DNA from: Microlunatus endophyticus
GTDB lineage: Bacteria > Actinomycetota > Actinomycetes > Propionibacteriales > Propionibacteriaceae
Direction: 5' to 3'
Length of the DNA: 64,000 nucleotides
Assembly: GCF_014646195.1 (NCBI RefSeq)
Contig: NZ_BMMZ01000007.1
Coordinates: forward strand, 124,001 to 188,000
Below are positions 40,401-48,287 of the stretch, piece after piece (position 1 is the stretch's first letter; the number at the start of each line of letters is the position of its first letter). Under the pieces are notes generated by a model. That model ran no database searches. It saw only the letters and a list, made by a program, of their open reading frames with translations, and had not been told where the DNA came from. The position numbers were made by a program, and so were the translations under genes.

Positions 40401-43400
40401 AGGCCGAGTTGGGCGCTGACGAGCAGACCGCCGTGGAGGTGCCGCGATCGGTCGTGCTCGGGGACGTCGATCTGCCGGAGCTCTACAACACCGCGCAGGA
40501 GCTCAGCTCCAATCTGTTTGATCTTGGGATTCCACCCGCCGAATCGCCGTGGCGCCTGTCCGGTGCGCTGGATCCCGAGAAGCTCGACGGCCCTCGCCTC
40601 GCCGACGCGATTGCGCGACTTGACCGCGCCGACCAGAGCCTCGCCAACAGCGATGCCGGGCGGCTGGCAGCCCGACTGCTCGAGCACGACGACTTCTCTG
40701 CACTCGCAGTGTGGTTCGACAGCACCGACTCCGGATGGGCGTGGCCGACCGGTGTTGCGGCAGGTGTGGTCGATGCGCGATGGGTTGACGAGGCGGGCCG
40801 GCGACGTGCCGCGATCGCGAGTTTTCTCGCCGAGCAAGACCAAAGACTCGGAAGCTTCACACCGGCCGCTCTGCAACTTGACCTGGACAGTCTGCTCGCA
40901 CGATCACAGGCGATCGACCGCCGACTCTTCGGCAAGCGGAAGCGCCGGGAGGCGTTGATGGCCGAACTGACGAGCGTGCTGCGGCGCCAGTTCGATTCGT
41001 CCGAACTCAGCTCGGCCCTCCAGAACGTGATCGCCGTCCGCGCTGCCGATGATCAACTTCGCGGCTACATCGGCCAGCTGCCGCTGATCAATCCGCGTGC
41101 AGGCTGGACCGGCTTCGACGAACGCGATGTTCGATGGCTCGAGGCGACCGTCGCCGGTCTTCAGACCGCGGCGAGAATCAGGAGTGTCTTTGCAGGTCTT
41201 CCCTCGGGCCCGGACCAGGTTCGGGATCTCGACGCGACGACGGAGGCCACCCTCCGGGAACGCCGCCCGACAGCCGGCGCCGCGGATGCCTTGCGTGCCT
41301 ACCGCGATGCATGGGCGGATATTGCGACCACGCTGAATTCCAACACCGCGACGATCGGTGGATGGCTTGCTGGGCGCGATCGTTCGGCGGCGGTCCGAGC
41401 TGACCTGGATTCCTGGCGGGCGGACGCCCAAGGCACCGCGTTCATCGGCGTGCGGAGGTGGGCCAGGTTGCGTCAGAGCCTGGATCGGGTCAGTCAGCTG
41501 GGCATCGATGATCTTGTACGGCGAGCGATGTCCGGCACGATCGATCCGCTCGACCTCGAGCCACAGTTGAGGATCGGGGTCGCCATGGCCGTCCTCGACG
41601 AGCGACTGACCACGGGCGGTCTGACCGGTTTCGACGAAGCTGACCATGGTCGCCGGATCCAGAACTTCGCACGCCGGGCCTCCGACGTGCGAGGAAGGAT
41701 GCCGAACGAGCTGCGGTCGCGGGTGATCGCTTCGCGGAGCTTCGACCCGAGTGCACGCATGGGCGAGGTGCAACAACTGCGCTCAGAGCTTGGTCGTCGA
41801 CGCGGTGGACGCTCTGTTCGCAGACTGCTGCACGACTTCGGATCTTTGATCACCGAGGTCACGCCTTGCCTGCTGATGAGCCCGCACTCGGTGGCCAGAT
41901 TCCTGCCTGCGACCGCGGACTTCGACATTGTCGTCTTCGACGAGGCATCCCAGATCCGGGTGCCGGAATCGATCGGGGCGATCGGCCGGGGGAAGGCAGC
42001 TGTGATCGTCGGTGATTCGAAGCAGATGCCGCCGACATCGATGTTTGCCGCTGCCGGTGAAGATCGAGATGACGATCAGGAAGCCGAGTCGGTGCTCGTG
42101 CCTGCCGATCTGGAATCGATCCTCAGTGAGGCCGTCGAGTCCGAGCTACCGCGGAAGCTGCTCTCCTGGCACTACCGGAGCAAGGACGAGTCGCTGATCG
42201 CCTTCTCGAACATGCACTACTACGAGGGCAGGTTGTCGAGCTTCCCGGCACCACCGACGTCGGGAGGCAGCGCCGCGATCGAGCTTCGTCAGGTGAACGG
42301 GACCTGGGAGGGCGGCAGCGCCCGCGCAGCACGAGTCAACCGGGCCGAAGCTTCGGCGATCATCGAGGAAATCCGTACGCTGTCGGGCGCCGGCGAGTCG
42401 ACCATCGGCGTCGTCACCTTCAACAGTCAGCAGCGGGACTTGATCTTGGACCTGTTGGAGTCCGACGATGATCCGCTGATCGCTCAACAACTACAGCGTG
42501 ACAGTGAGCCGCTCTTCGTCAAGAATCTGGAGAATGTCCAGGGTGACGAGCGGGATGTGATCCTCTTCAGCCTCGCGTTCTCCGAGGACGAAAAGGGACA
42601 CGTGCCGCTCAACTGGGGTCCGTTGACGAGAAGCGGTGGCGAGCGCCGGTTGAACGTCGCCATTACGCGCGCCAAGGAGCGCGTCGTGATGATCGCTTCC
42701 TTCGATCCGAGGCGACTCGATCTGAGCAACTCGAATTCCCAGGGGCTACGGGATCTGAAGGACTATCTACTCCAGGCGGCGTCCGGTGGCACGACCGCGG
42801 TGGTGTCACAGCGGGCCACGGTCGACAAACATCTCGAAGATGTCGTGGCGTCGCTTCGAGCGAGCGGGTTGGACGTACGGCAGAACGTCGGCCTGTCCGA
42901 TTTCGTTGTCGATCTTGCTGTTCGTGAGCCGGGCGCGGAGACGTGGGTAGCGTTGCTGCTGGACGGGCCGGGGTGGGCAGCGCGAACGAGCGTCGGTGAC
43001 CGTGAGACTCTTCCGCAGGCTGTGCTGACGAATATGGGCTGGCCGGCGATCGAACGTGTCTGGTTCCCGACCTGGTTGCGTGACCGCGAGTCTGTGATCG
43101 CGTCGATCAAGAGCGCTGTTCAACAGGCCGGCCAATCTCAGCCGGCGGAGGAGTCGGCGAAGAAGCCGATCGAGGCGGTTCCGTCTGTTCCGTCCGAGGG
43201 CCCCGCGTTGTCGCCGGTACGCGGTATTACGACCGCCGGGGTGACCGAATCTGCGGAGACTGCACCCCGGCCTGACGTGCCCGTAGGCGGCACAAGCAAT
43301 CGACCGCTGTTCCGGCCGGCTGACGAGCGACCTGTCTACGATCCGGGCATCCTCGATCTCGAGACTCCACGGGCGCGGGCCATCGTCGGTCGGGAGATCG

Positions 43401-43861
43401 ATCGGATCATCGAGGCAGAGGCGCCGATCCTCATCGAGCGGTTGATCCATGTCCTCGCCGCTCGGTTCAACCTCTCGCGGGTCCGGGGGAGCCGTCGACT
43501 CCAACTTCTCGGTTACCTGCAAGGGCATTCCTCACGGCGGGCAGCTAGTGGCGACATCGTGTTCTGGTCTGCGGAGGTGTCGCCGGATACTTTCAGTGAC
43601 TTCCGTGTCCCAGAACTTGGCGGGAAGAGGGACATTGCCGGCATCCCGTACGAAGAGCTCCGAAACGCCATGGTGGATATTGCACGAGCCGGCCACGGTA
43701 TCGATGAGGAGTCGCTGCTGAGGGAAACTGCTCGGGCATTCGGGATCACCCGGCTTGCGTCGCAGGTCCGACCTCGCCTTGAGGGTGCTCTGGCCGCGGC
43801 GGCGGAGGAGGACGTGCTGCATCGGGACGGCGTGGTGGTTCGAGCGAGCCCTGTCGGATAG
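37412..43861 (+). CDS. Multidomain SF1 helicase-nuclease (Swt1-HEPN, transglutaminase-like, DUF4011, AAA, vsr-like nuclease, DUF3320), 2149 aa
   Basis: In order: a Swt1-type HEPN domain (~10-125; LDALAAALRPYIEARM, and ANRAAHTTEIS where RNxxxH is expected); a linker and immunoglobulin-like strands; a transglutaminase-like domain (~360-470; Cys in GTCLDLACTYAAALEQAG, His in FDGHAFTGYL); DUF4011 (~560-700; RALLDMSYANPLLR). The SF1 helicase has P-loop EGPPGTGKSQT (~874), DEAS box VVFDEASQIRVPES (~1510), SWHYRSKDESLIAFSN, and motif VI NVAITRAKERVV. A vsr-like nuclease follows (~1800-1910; FVVDLAVREP, VALLLDGPGW), then DUF3320 (~1990-2050; RLIHVLAARFNLSRV). Related giant helicases are common in defence loci; its target is unknown. 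Confidence 0.82.
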   Translation: MDLTAKERQGRGLDALAAALRPYIEARMAAAIEGHNWVALYEAKESDRRGRPFKLNLADPRLLMQMIRYERVAFTDIDASQRAWLEELIQAANRAAHTTEISQRQADRALDTVMLLAESLQLDVPILVDLRLADEPVRQPEEPVTVPRRAVVDEPADGGDAEQVEGVPTPPEAAEPFPVETPRGTRALTALVDGARITVLYQEAVNLALTHNNVSPIRSIEIFNPGDHDLQLDALEIAIDPPVTAVDLALGVPLALEGVVVGPDQTYIAQGTELAMRLSPSVFLALDEAVTTTIRLTVTANEADYVATGPIRLLTAEEWWATAVPESLAAFVRPNDPAIQDLLKEASRILGERTNSSSLEGYQAGPGRVQEMAGAIYDALAARRITYIEPPASFEGTGQRIRTHAQVLQDGLGTCLDLACTYAAALEQAGIHPVLAVFDGHAFTGYLTEEDQLPSVVIHDEPTVITIVDSDFFDAVETTAVCQPGVSFDQARDNTTHWWSADLGKLRMLLDVHAAHHRVRPLPTIRLEGDTRIIEVVRDATWQPSNRTPARTEPRTRVEPALRDTPPRVQRWERALLDMSYANPLLRRKNASTIGIHIPNGTLGMFEDKIADGTSLRLVAHDEIEKIHRAQGARTAADIEPEAIRTILEQEGRLFVAVPEREYQRRLKSLARRSKTAVEETGSDNLYLTLGALEWTDGGRKGSAPLFLVPIKLTGGRGVVPFSIEIDDSRERVPNYCLIEKLKVSYGLDIPELEIPETDESGIDVAGALGAIRTAILRARNTVGFHVEETAYLALLQFSTLEMWQDLRTNWREFIKRPAVKHLVENPGGTFQDGIAVPDPQPQDEARTFLPIPADGSQIDAVRWAAAGKTFILEGPPGTGKSQTITNLIANSMAMGKKVLFVAEKSAALDVVRRRLDSVGLGVFSLDVHGRTQTVAAVRDQLRAALDEHAASETGWEPLQSSYATATESLARYPVQLHQPGPVGLSAWDARQLMLEQAELGADEQTAVEVPRSVVLGDVDLPELYNTAQELSSNLFDLGIPPAESPWRLSGALDPEKLDGPRLADAIARLDRADQSLANSDAGRLAARLLEHDDFSALAVWFDSTDSGWAWPTGVAAGVVDARWVDEAGRRRAAIASFLAEQDQRLGSFTPAALQLDLDSLLARSQAIDRRLFGKRKRREALMAELTSVLRRQFDSSELSSALQNVIAVRAADDQLRGYIGQLPLINPRAGWTGFDERDVRWLEATVAGLQTAARIRSVFAGLPSGPDQVRDLDATTEATLRERRPTAGAADALRAYRDAWADIATTLNSNTATIGGWLAGRDRSAAVRADLDSWRADAQGTAFIGVRRWARLRQSLDRVSQLGIDDLVRRAMSGTIDPLDLEPQLRIGVAMAVLDERLTTGGLTGFDEADHGRRIQNFARRASDVRGRMPNELRSRVIASRSFDPSARMGEVQQLRSELGRRRGGRSVRRLLHDFGSLITEVTPCLLMSPHSVARFLPATADFDIVVFDEASQIRVPESIGAIGRGKAAVIVGDSKQMPPTSMFAAAGEDRDDDQEAESVLVPADLESILSEAVESELPRKLLSWHYRSKDESLIAFSNMHYYEGRLSSFPAPPTSGGSAAIELRQVNGTWEGGSARAARVNRAEASAIIEEIRTLSGAGESTIGVVTFNSQQRDLILDLLESDDDPLIAQQLQRDSEPLFVKNLENVQGDERDVILFSLAFSEDEKGHVPLNWGPLTRSGGERRLNVAITRAKERVVMIASFDPRRLDLSNSNSQGLRDLKDYLLQAASGGTTAVVSQRATVDKHLEDVVASLRASGLDVRQNVGLSDFVVDLAVREPGAETWVALLLDGPGWAARTSVGDRETLPQAVLTNMGWPAIERVWFPTWLRDRESVIASIKSAVQQAGQSQPAEESAKKPIEAVPSVPSEGPALSPVRGITTAGVTESAETAPRPDVPVGGTSNRPLFRPADERPVYDPGILDLETPRARAIVGREIDRIIEAEAPILIERLIHVLAARFNLSRVRGSRRLQLLGYLQGHSSRRAASGDIVFWSAEVSPDTFSDFRVPELGGKRDIAGIPYEELRNAMVDIARAGHGIDEESLLRETARAFGITRLASQVRPRLEGALAAAAEEDVLHRDGVVVRASPVG

Positions 43862-44018
43862 TCGACCCTGACAGGATTGCCATCGAGAGAGAGTCGCGGC
43901 CGCCTGGAGTCCGATCGAGGGATGAGTATTGCTGGCGACCAAAACCTGCAGTGAGCCGAACATATTGCCGGTGGCGAGTTCGCGGGGGCGGCCATTGCGT
44001 GCAAGCGAGGTGCAGGCG

Positions 44019-44948
44019 CTAGGCGTGTTTCAAGTAGCTGCGGCCGCTAGTACGGTTTTTGGTCTCGATGTTCGCGCCAATGAGCCATACGAGGTTGTCG
44101 ATCTTGGACGGGGACTCACCCGGCGGCGTAATGGACAGCCCGGCGAGGCTGTATTGAATGTTCTTGCGAGCCTCGGCATCGCCAACACCAACAAGGGTGG
44201 CGAGCTCAGCAGCTCGCAGCGCGAAGCTCGGCATCTGATCCTGCAGCCAGAGGCCGAGCAGGCGCTTCACATGCGTATCGGGTTTGAAACCTCTCCAGTG
44301 TAGGTTCCTTCGGAACTCCGACGCGAGTGGGAATCCCATGCCTGGCAGCTTCCAGTCGTCGCGCGCCGGTGCACCCAAGCGAACAAGCGCCTCTCGAAGA
44401 CGATGAGGCCGATCAGGACGTGAGAGGACCGTCGCAACGACAGGCAGCAGACCGTCTGCTTGTTCACGAAGGCCAGACGTGAGAATAGCCGAGCCGAGCT
44501 GCTGGACACTGGAATAGAACGAGGGCTCCTCGTGGAGTAGCTTCGCCCAAGCGACCATAGCGGTGGCTGGGGATCGGAATGCGGCACGAGGTAGGACATC
44601 TCTGAGCTCACCCGCCACGTCTCGGCCCGCGGTGACGTCAGTGGCGACCGCGTCGGGATCGAAGGAGTGTAACGTCTCTTTGACACTCTCGTGCGCCGCG
44701 AGATATTTCACCCACTTGGTTTGGCCACTGCCCAGAGATCGGACGGCCGCGCGGAAGATTTCTGCACGCGTCTTCGTAGCGGTAATCGGATCGCCATCGT
44801 CCACCTGGCCCATCGACTTGATCAGCGCGTCGACCAATTCGGACGGCGTCTGATACCTCTCCTTCAATCCGTAGTCCTCTGTGAGCCGTTCGGCCTTTAC
44901 GAATAGGGCTGCTTCTGCCGCCTCGACATCCAGGACAAGTTGTGCCAT
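44019..44948 (-). CDS. Hypothetical protein, 309 aa
   Basis: A soluble, largely helical protein with no signal peptide or recognised catalytic motif. Landmarks are LDVEAAEAALFVKAERL, PRAAFRSPATAMVAWAKLLHEE, LRLREALVRLG-like PHRLREALVRLGAPARDDW, and NIQYSLAGLSITPPGES near the end. It lies convergent to the giant helicase gene, separated by 157 bases in which I see nothing clear. Its GC content and codon use look less biased than those of neighbouring metabolic genes. It could be an accessory factor of the same island, but there is no direct evidence. Confidence 0.55.
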   Translation of the reverse strand: MAQLVLDVEAAEAALFVKAERLTEDYGLKERYQTPSELVDALIKSMGQVDDGDPITATKTRAEIFRAAVRSLGSGQTKWVKYLAAHESVKETLHSFDPDAVATDVTAGRDVAGELRDVLPRAAFRSPATAMVAWAKLLHEEPSFYSSVQQLGSAILTSGLREQADGLLPVVATVLSRPDRPHRLREALVRLGAPARDDWKLPGMGFPLASEFRRNLHWRGFKPDTHVKRLLGLWLQDQMPSFALRAAELATLVGVGDAEARKNIQYSLAGLSITPPGESPSKIDNLVWLIGANIETKNRTSGRSYLKHA

Positions 44949-45046
44949 GTCGGATCCCTACTGAAGTTGACCTTCCGAATTCATCCTTACCCGATGCGAT
45001 TTGGACAACTCGATCAGGCCTCGTGGTCGCCTGGAGCAACTACGCA

Positions 45047-46612
45047 TCAGTGCGCTGAGCGGACCTCTCCACCCACGACTGAGGCACGCACCCTCGTCCG
45101 TGAGAGGTCCGCCAGTTCACTCAGGTATGGATCCGTATCAACCACGATGAAGTCAGCCAGTCGTCCAACCGTCAGCGCACCCTTGTCGCGCTCCTCACCG
45201 GCGGCGTACGCAGACCCAAGAGTGAAAGCCGAGATCGCCTCACTGACGCTGAGCCGCTGCTCCGGCTGGAAGCCGTCCGGAGGCGTACCGTCCCGCCGCA
45301 TCCGACTGACCGCGGCATGGATCCCGTAGAAGGGGTTGGGTTCCTCGACCGGTGCGTCGGAGCCGAAGGCGAGCGGGGCACCGGCATCGAGGACGCTGCG
45401 CCAGGCGTACGAGGCGATGTCGCGGTCACCGAGTAGCTCGCGGACAAGATCAATATCGCTGGTGCAGTGGGTCGGTTGCATCGAAGCGACGACGCCGAGC
45501 TGTGCCATCCGCTTGATGTCGGCCCATTGCAAGTGCTGGGCATGCTCGATCCGGTTGCGCAGCCCTCCGGTCGCAGCCTGCTGGTAGGCATCCAGCACCA
45601 GCGTGGCTGCTTGATCACCGATGGCGTGGGTGGCCACCGCGATGCCGGCCGAGTTCGCCCGGCCGACCAGCCGGACGAGGTCCTCGTACGGAGTGACCGC
45701 GATCCCGTGACTGCCGTCGGGGAACGGTTCGCTCATGTGGCAGGTGTGCGAGCCGAGCGCGCCGTCGCTGAAAAGCTTGACCGGTCCCGTACGGAACCAG
45801 TCGTCGCCGTCTCCCGTACACCGCCCCTCCTCGATCGCCAGCTCCAGTGCGGTCACCGGGATCGCTTTGTGCACACGGATCTTGAGCTTTCCAGCGTCGC
45901 GCAGGCTCAGGTAAGCGGCTCGGCAGTCCTCGCTGTCGATGTCATGAACGCTGGTCAACCCGACGCTCAGCAGCAACACCTGCGCGTCGAGGAGCCGGTC
46001 AGCAAGATCACGCGTGTCCGAGGCGGCGGCCATCCCACCCAGCAGTCCGGTCGCGGCCTCGCGCAGGATGCCGGTCGGCTCGCCGTCAAGATCACGGACG
46101 ATCTCGCCGCCGATGGGATCCGGCGTGCCGCGATCGATCCCGGCCGCACGCAGCGCCGCGGTGTTGACCCAGTGGGTGTGGCCGTCGATGCTCGACAGAT
46201 CGGCCGGTCGGTCGGGACAGACCGAGTCGAGCGCCTGGCGATTCGGCTGGACGGGAACGTCCCAACGGTTGGAATCCCAGCGACCACCGCTCAGCCAGAC
46301 GCCGTCCGGCAACTGGGGCAGGAAGTCGGTGACCCGCTGCAGCGCTTCCGCAAGCGATCCTGCGCCACGGAGATCCAACGACGTCAGATCGCGCGCCAGG
46401 TTTGCGGTGTGGATGTGGGCGTCGTACAGGCCCGGCAGGACGCAGGCGCCATCAAGATCAATCAGCTCGACCGGACCGGTGACCGCTTCGCGTACGGACG
46501 ACTCATCGCCGACGGCGACCAGGCGTTCGCCCTGCGCGGCGAGTGCGCTGACGACCGGCTGCGACGGGTCGCCGGTGTAGATCCTGGCGTTGCGGAAGAT
46601 CCGGACTGGCAT
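45047..46612 (-). CDS. YtcJ-type amidohydrolase, 521 aa
   Basis: An amidohydrolase-3 enzyme. It has the N-terminal VLPGLYDAHIHTA (metal HxH), SIDGHTHWVNTAAL, GPVKLFSDGALGSHT, the metal-ligand regions ATHAIGDQAA and RIEHAQHLQW, and FGSDAPVEEPNPF (Asp). The composite sandwich domain closes with LTVGRLADFIVVDTDP. Family members hydrolyse amides, formamides or cyclic ureas; the substrate here is unknown. I start at ATG 46612 (MPVRIFRNARIYTGDP), since the open frame further upstream overlaps the divergent membrane-protein gene. It stands alone on its strand. Confidence 0.9.
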   Translation of the reverse strand: MPVRIFRNARIYTGDPSQPVVSALAAQGERLVAVGDESSVREAVTGPVELIDLDGACVLPGLYDAHIHTANLARDLTSLDLRGAGSLAEALQRVTDFLPQLPDGVWLSGGRWDSNRWDVPVQPNRQALDSVCPDRPADLSSIDGHTHWVNTAALRAAGIDRGTPDPIGGEIVRDLDGEPTGILREAATGLLGGMAAASDTRDLADRLLDAQVLLLSVGLTSVHDIDSEDCRAAYLSLRDAGKLKIRVHKAIPVTALELAIEEGRCTGDGDDWFRTGPVKLFSDGALGSHTCHMSEPFPDGSHGIAVTPYEDLVRLVGRANSAGIAVATHAIGDQAATLVLDAYQQAATGGLRNRIEHAQHLQWADIKRMAQLGVVASMQPTHCTSDIDLVRELLGDRDIASYAWRSVLDAGAPLAFGSDAPVEEPNPFYGIHAAVSRMRRDGTPPDGFQPEQRLSVSEAISAFTLGSAYAAGEERDKGALTVGRLADFIVVDTDPYLSELADLSRTRVRASVVGGEVRSAH

Positions 46613-46720
46613 GCGGCGAACCTCGGACTGACGGTGCCGCGTGGTCCCGCGGCGGATAGTCGCGGACTCTAGCGGGCGGGCTTCCAGACCCTGTCGGAGG
46701 TCCGTGCGACGATCCCGGTT

Positions 46721-47098
46721 GTGACTGAACTTCCGCTCTGGGCCGTCTACGTGGTGTCCTTCGGCACACCGTTGTGCGCCTTGGCGGGCGTGCTGATCAG
46801 TGGCTGGTGGAACGGACGCCGGCAACGGCAACAGATGTTCCAGCGCCATCTGGAGTGGGCATCGGAGCTGGCGCTGTCGTCCGATGAACGCACGCGGGCG
46901 TTCGGAGTCGGGCAACTGGACGCCTTGCGCCAGTCTCCCTGGTACTCAGTACGCGATGAGGCGCTCCTCGCCGCAGCACTCGAGGAGGCACTGCAGCCGG
47001 CCGCGGGCGATATTGACGCTTCGAGTGCCAAGATCCTGCTTGTCCAGACCGGCGAACCGGGAGAAACTGAAGGTGACGACATCGAGGACGGTGATTGA
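46721..47098 (+). CDS. Small single-pass membrane protein, 125 aa
   Basis: A hydrophobic N-terminus (WAVYVVSFGTPLCALAGVLI) is followed by a basic turn WWNGRRQRQQ and a soluble helical part (FQRHLEWASELALSSDE, DEALLAAALEEALQ) with an acidic C-terminus. This orientation puts the soluble part in the cytoplasm. The family is common in actinobacteria but has no known function. The start is GTG 46721. The 80-residue gene that follows begins 2 bases after its stop, so the two form a small operon divergent from the amidohydrolase. Confidence 0.6.
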   Translation: MTELPLWAVYVVSFGTPLCALAGVLISGWWNGRRQRQQMFQRHLEWASELALSSDERTRAFGVGQLDALRQSPWYSVRDEALLAAALEEALQPAAGDIDASSAKILLVQTGEPGETEGDDIEDGD

Positions 47099-47100
47099 CA

Positions 47101-47343
47101 ATGGCAGCAAATTCGACGGCCGAGCGTTCCGACGACGTCCAAATCGTACGGGTCACGCCGAGCCAGGTGCGCGCCGCTCAGATCCTGCTCGAGCTGGATC
47201 ACAAGGCTGGCCGTGAGCCGCGCCGCTCGACGTTGGCGATCGCCGGCGCAGGAAAGGCGCCCGTGCGGATCGAGCCGAGTGCCTCCGGCAAGACCGACGA
47301 ATCTCGTCGCTCGACGGCCACCGACCGCCCTCGGCTGGCTTGA
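47101..47343 (+). CDS. Small hypothetical protein, 80 aa
   Basis: A short basic protein whose conserved-looking part is VQIVRVTPSQVRAAQILLELD, a strand and a helix; the rest is Arg/Ser/Ala-rich and probably disordered. It starts with ATG two bases after the preceding membrane-protein gene, with which it is presumably translated. No family is recognised. Confidence 0.5.
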   Translation: MAANSTAERSDDVQIVRVTPSQVRAAQILLELDHKAGREPRRSTLAIAGAGKAPVRIEPSASGKTDESRRSTATDRPRLA

Positions 47344-47407
47344 GTGGCTCGCTGTTGCCTTGGATCGATCCCGGATGGCCAGACCACCTCAGCTTGACCC
47401 GGACTCG

Positions 47408-48181
47408 TCAGGATTGATTGATCAGTGACGCCGCGTCGGTATCGGCGTAGACCGTGCATCGCGGATGGGTCCGCAGGATCGTGCTCGGCCAGTTCGTCGA
47501 CACCCACTCGTTGACGGTCGCTCGCAGTGCCTCGGCTTTCAGCTCGCCGGGCACCATGCAGAAGAGCCGCTTCCCGCTCATCAGCATCGGAACGGTCAGC
47601 GTGATCGCCCGCTCCGGCACGTCGTCGACGGTCGCGAAAAGTCCGTCCTGCACCTGCTGCACCCGTGACTTCTCGTCAAGATCAACGATCTTGACCAGTG
47701 CCGGATCGTTGAAGTCGGCGACGGGCGGATCGTTGAAGGCGATGTGCCCGTTCACCCCGATGCCCAGGCAGACGATGTCGATCGGCGCCTCCTCGAGCAG
47801 GGCGGCGTACGCGTCCGCCGACTCCTGCTCCAAGCCTTCGGCATCGATGTAGTGCACCGCCCCGAGCGGGACCCGATCGAAGATCGTGGTGCGCAGCCAG
47901 GTGGCGAATTTCTGCGGAGCATCGGCCGGCAGCCCGAGGTATTCGTCCATGTGGAAGGCAGTCACCTTCGACCAGTCGATGCCAGGCTCCTGGGCCAGGG
48001 CGGCCAAAGTTTCCGACTGGCTGGGCGCCGACGCGAAGATCACCCGCGCCGCCCTCTGCGCCTGGAGCACGGCCCGGAGCTCGTCGGCGATGTCGGCCGC
48101 AGCAGCCACTCCGAGTTGCTCTCGGTCGGGGAAGATGCGCAGGTCGAGCTGGTCGGCGTCGTCAGCAGTCATGATCGCCAT
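47408..48181 (-). CDS. nagB: Glucosamine-6-phosphate deaminase, 257 aa
   Basis: NagB/RpiA/DevB fold with family motifs: VIFASAPSQSETLAAL (phosphate loop), VTAFHMDEYLGLP, IDIVCLGIGVNGHIAFNDPP (active-site His and Asp) and ALRATVNEWVSTNWPST near the end. It converts glucosamine-6-phosphate to fructose-6-phosphate and ammonia, feeding amino sugars into glycolysis. It is divergent from two Gfo/Idh dehydrogenases, so the cluster may handle an amino sugar or related derivative. An ATG three codons later is an alternative start. No nagA is seen in the window. Confidence 0.9.
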   Translation of the reverse strand: MAIMTADDADQLDLRIFPDREQLGVAAAADIADELRAVLQAQRAARVIFASAPSQSETLAALAQEPGIDWSKVTAFHMDEYLGLPADAPQKFATWLRTTIFDRVPLGAVHYIDAEGLEQESADAYAALLEEAPIDIVCLGIGVNGHIAFNDPPVADFNDPALVKIVDLDEKSRVQQVQDGLFATVDDVPERAITLTVPMLMSGKRLFCMVPGELKAEALRATVNEWVSTNWPSTILRTHPRCTVYADTDAASLINQS

Positions 48182-48287
48182 TCTGCGACAGATCCTGACG
48201 CCCGAGACAACGGGCGACCCGCGTGCCGCCGAATCCTGGCCCGTGCTTGGCTTGGATCATGCGAATCTCCGCTGCAAAGCAGCCGGC

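Noticed and set aside
38393..40876. Open frame of 827 codons antisense to the giant helicase
   Set aside because: It lies wholly opposite a gene with clear domains, is rich in Arg, Gly and Gln as expected for a shadow frame in high-GC DNA, and shows no family motif.
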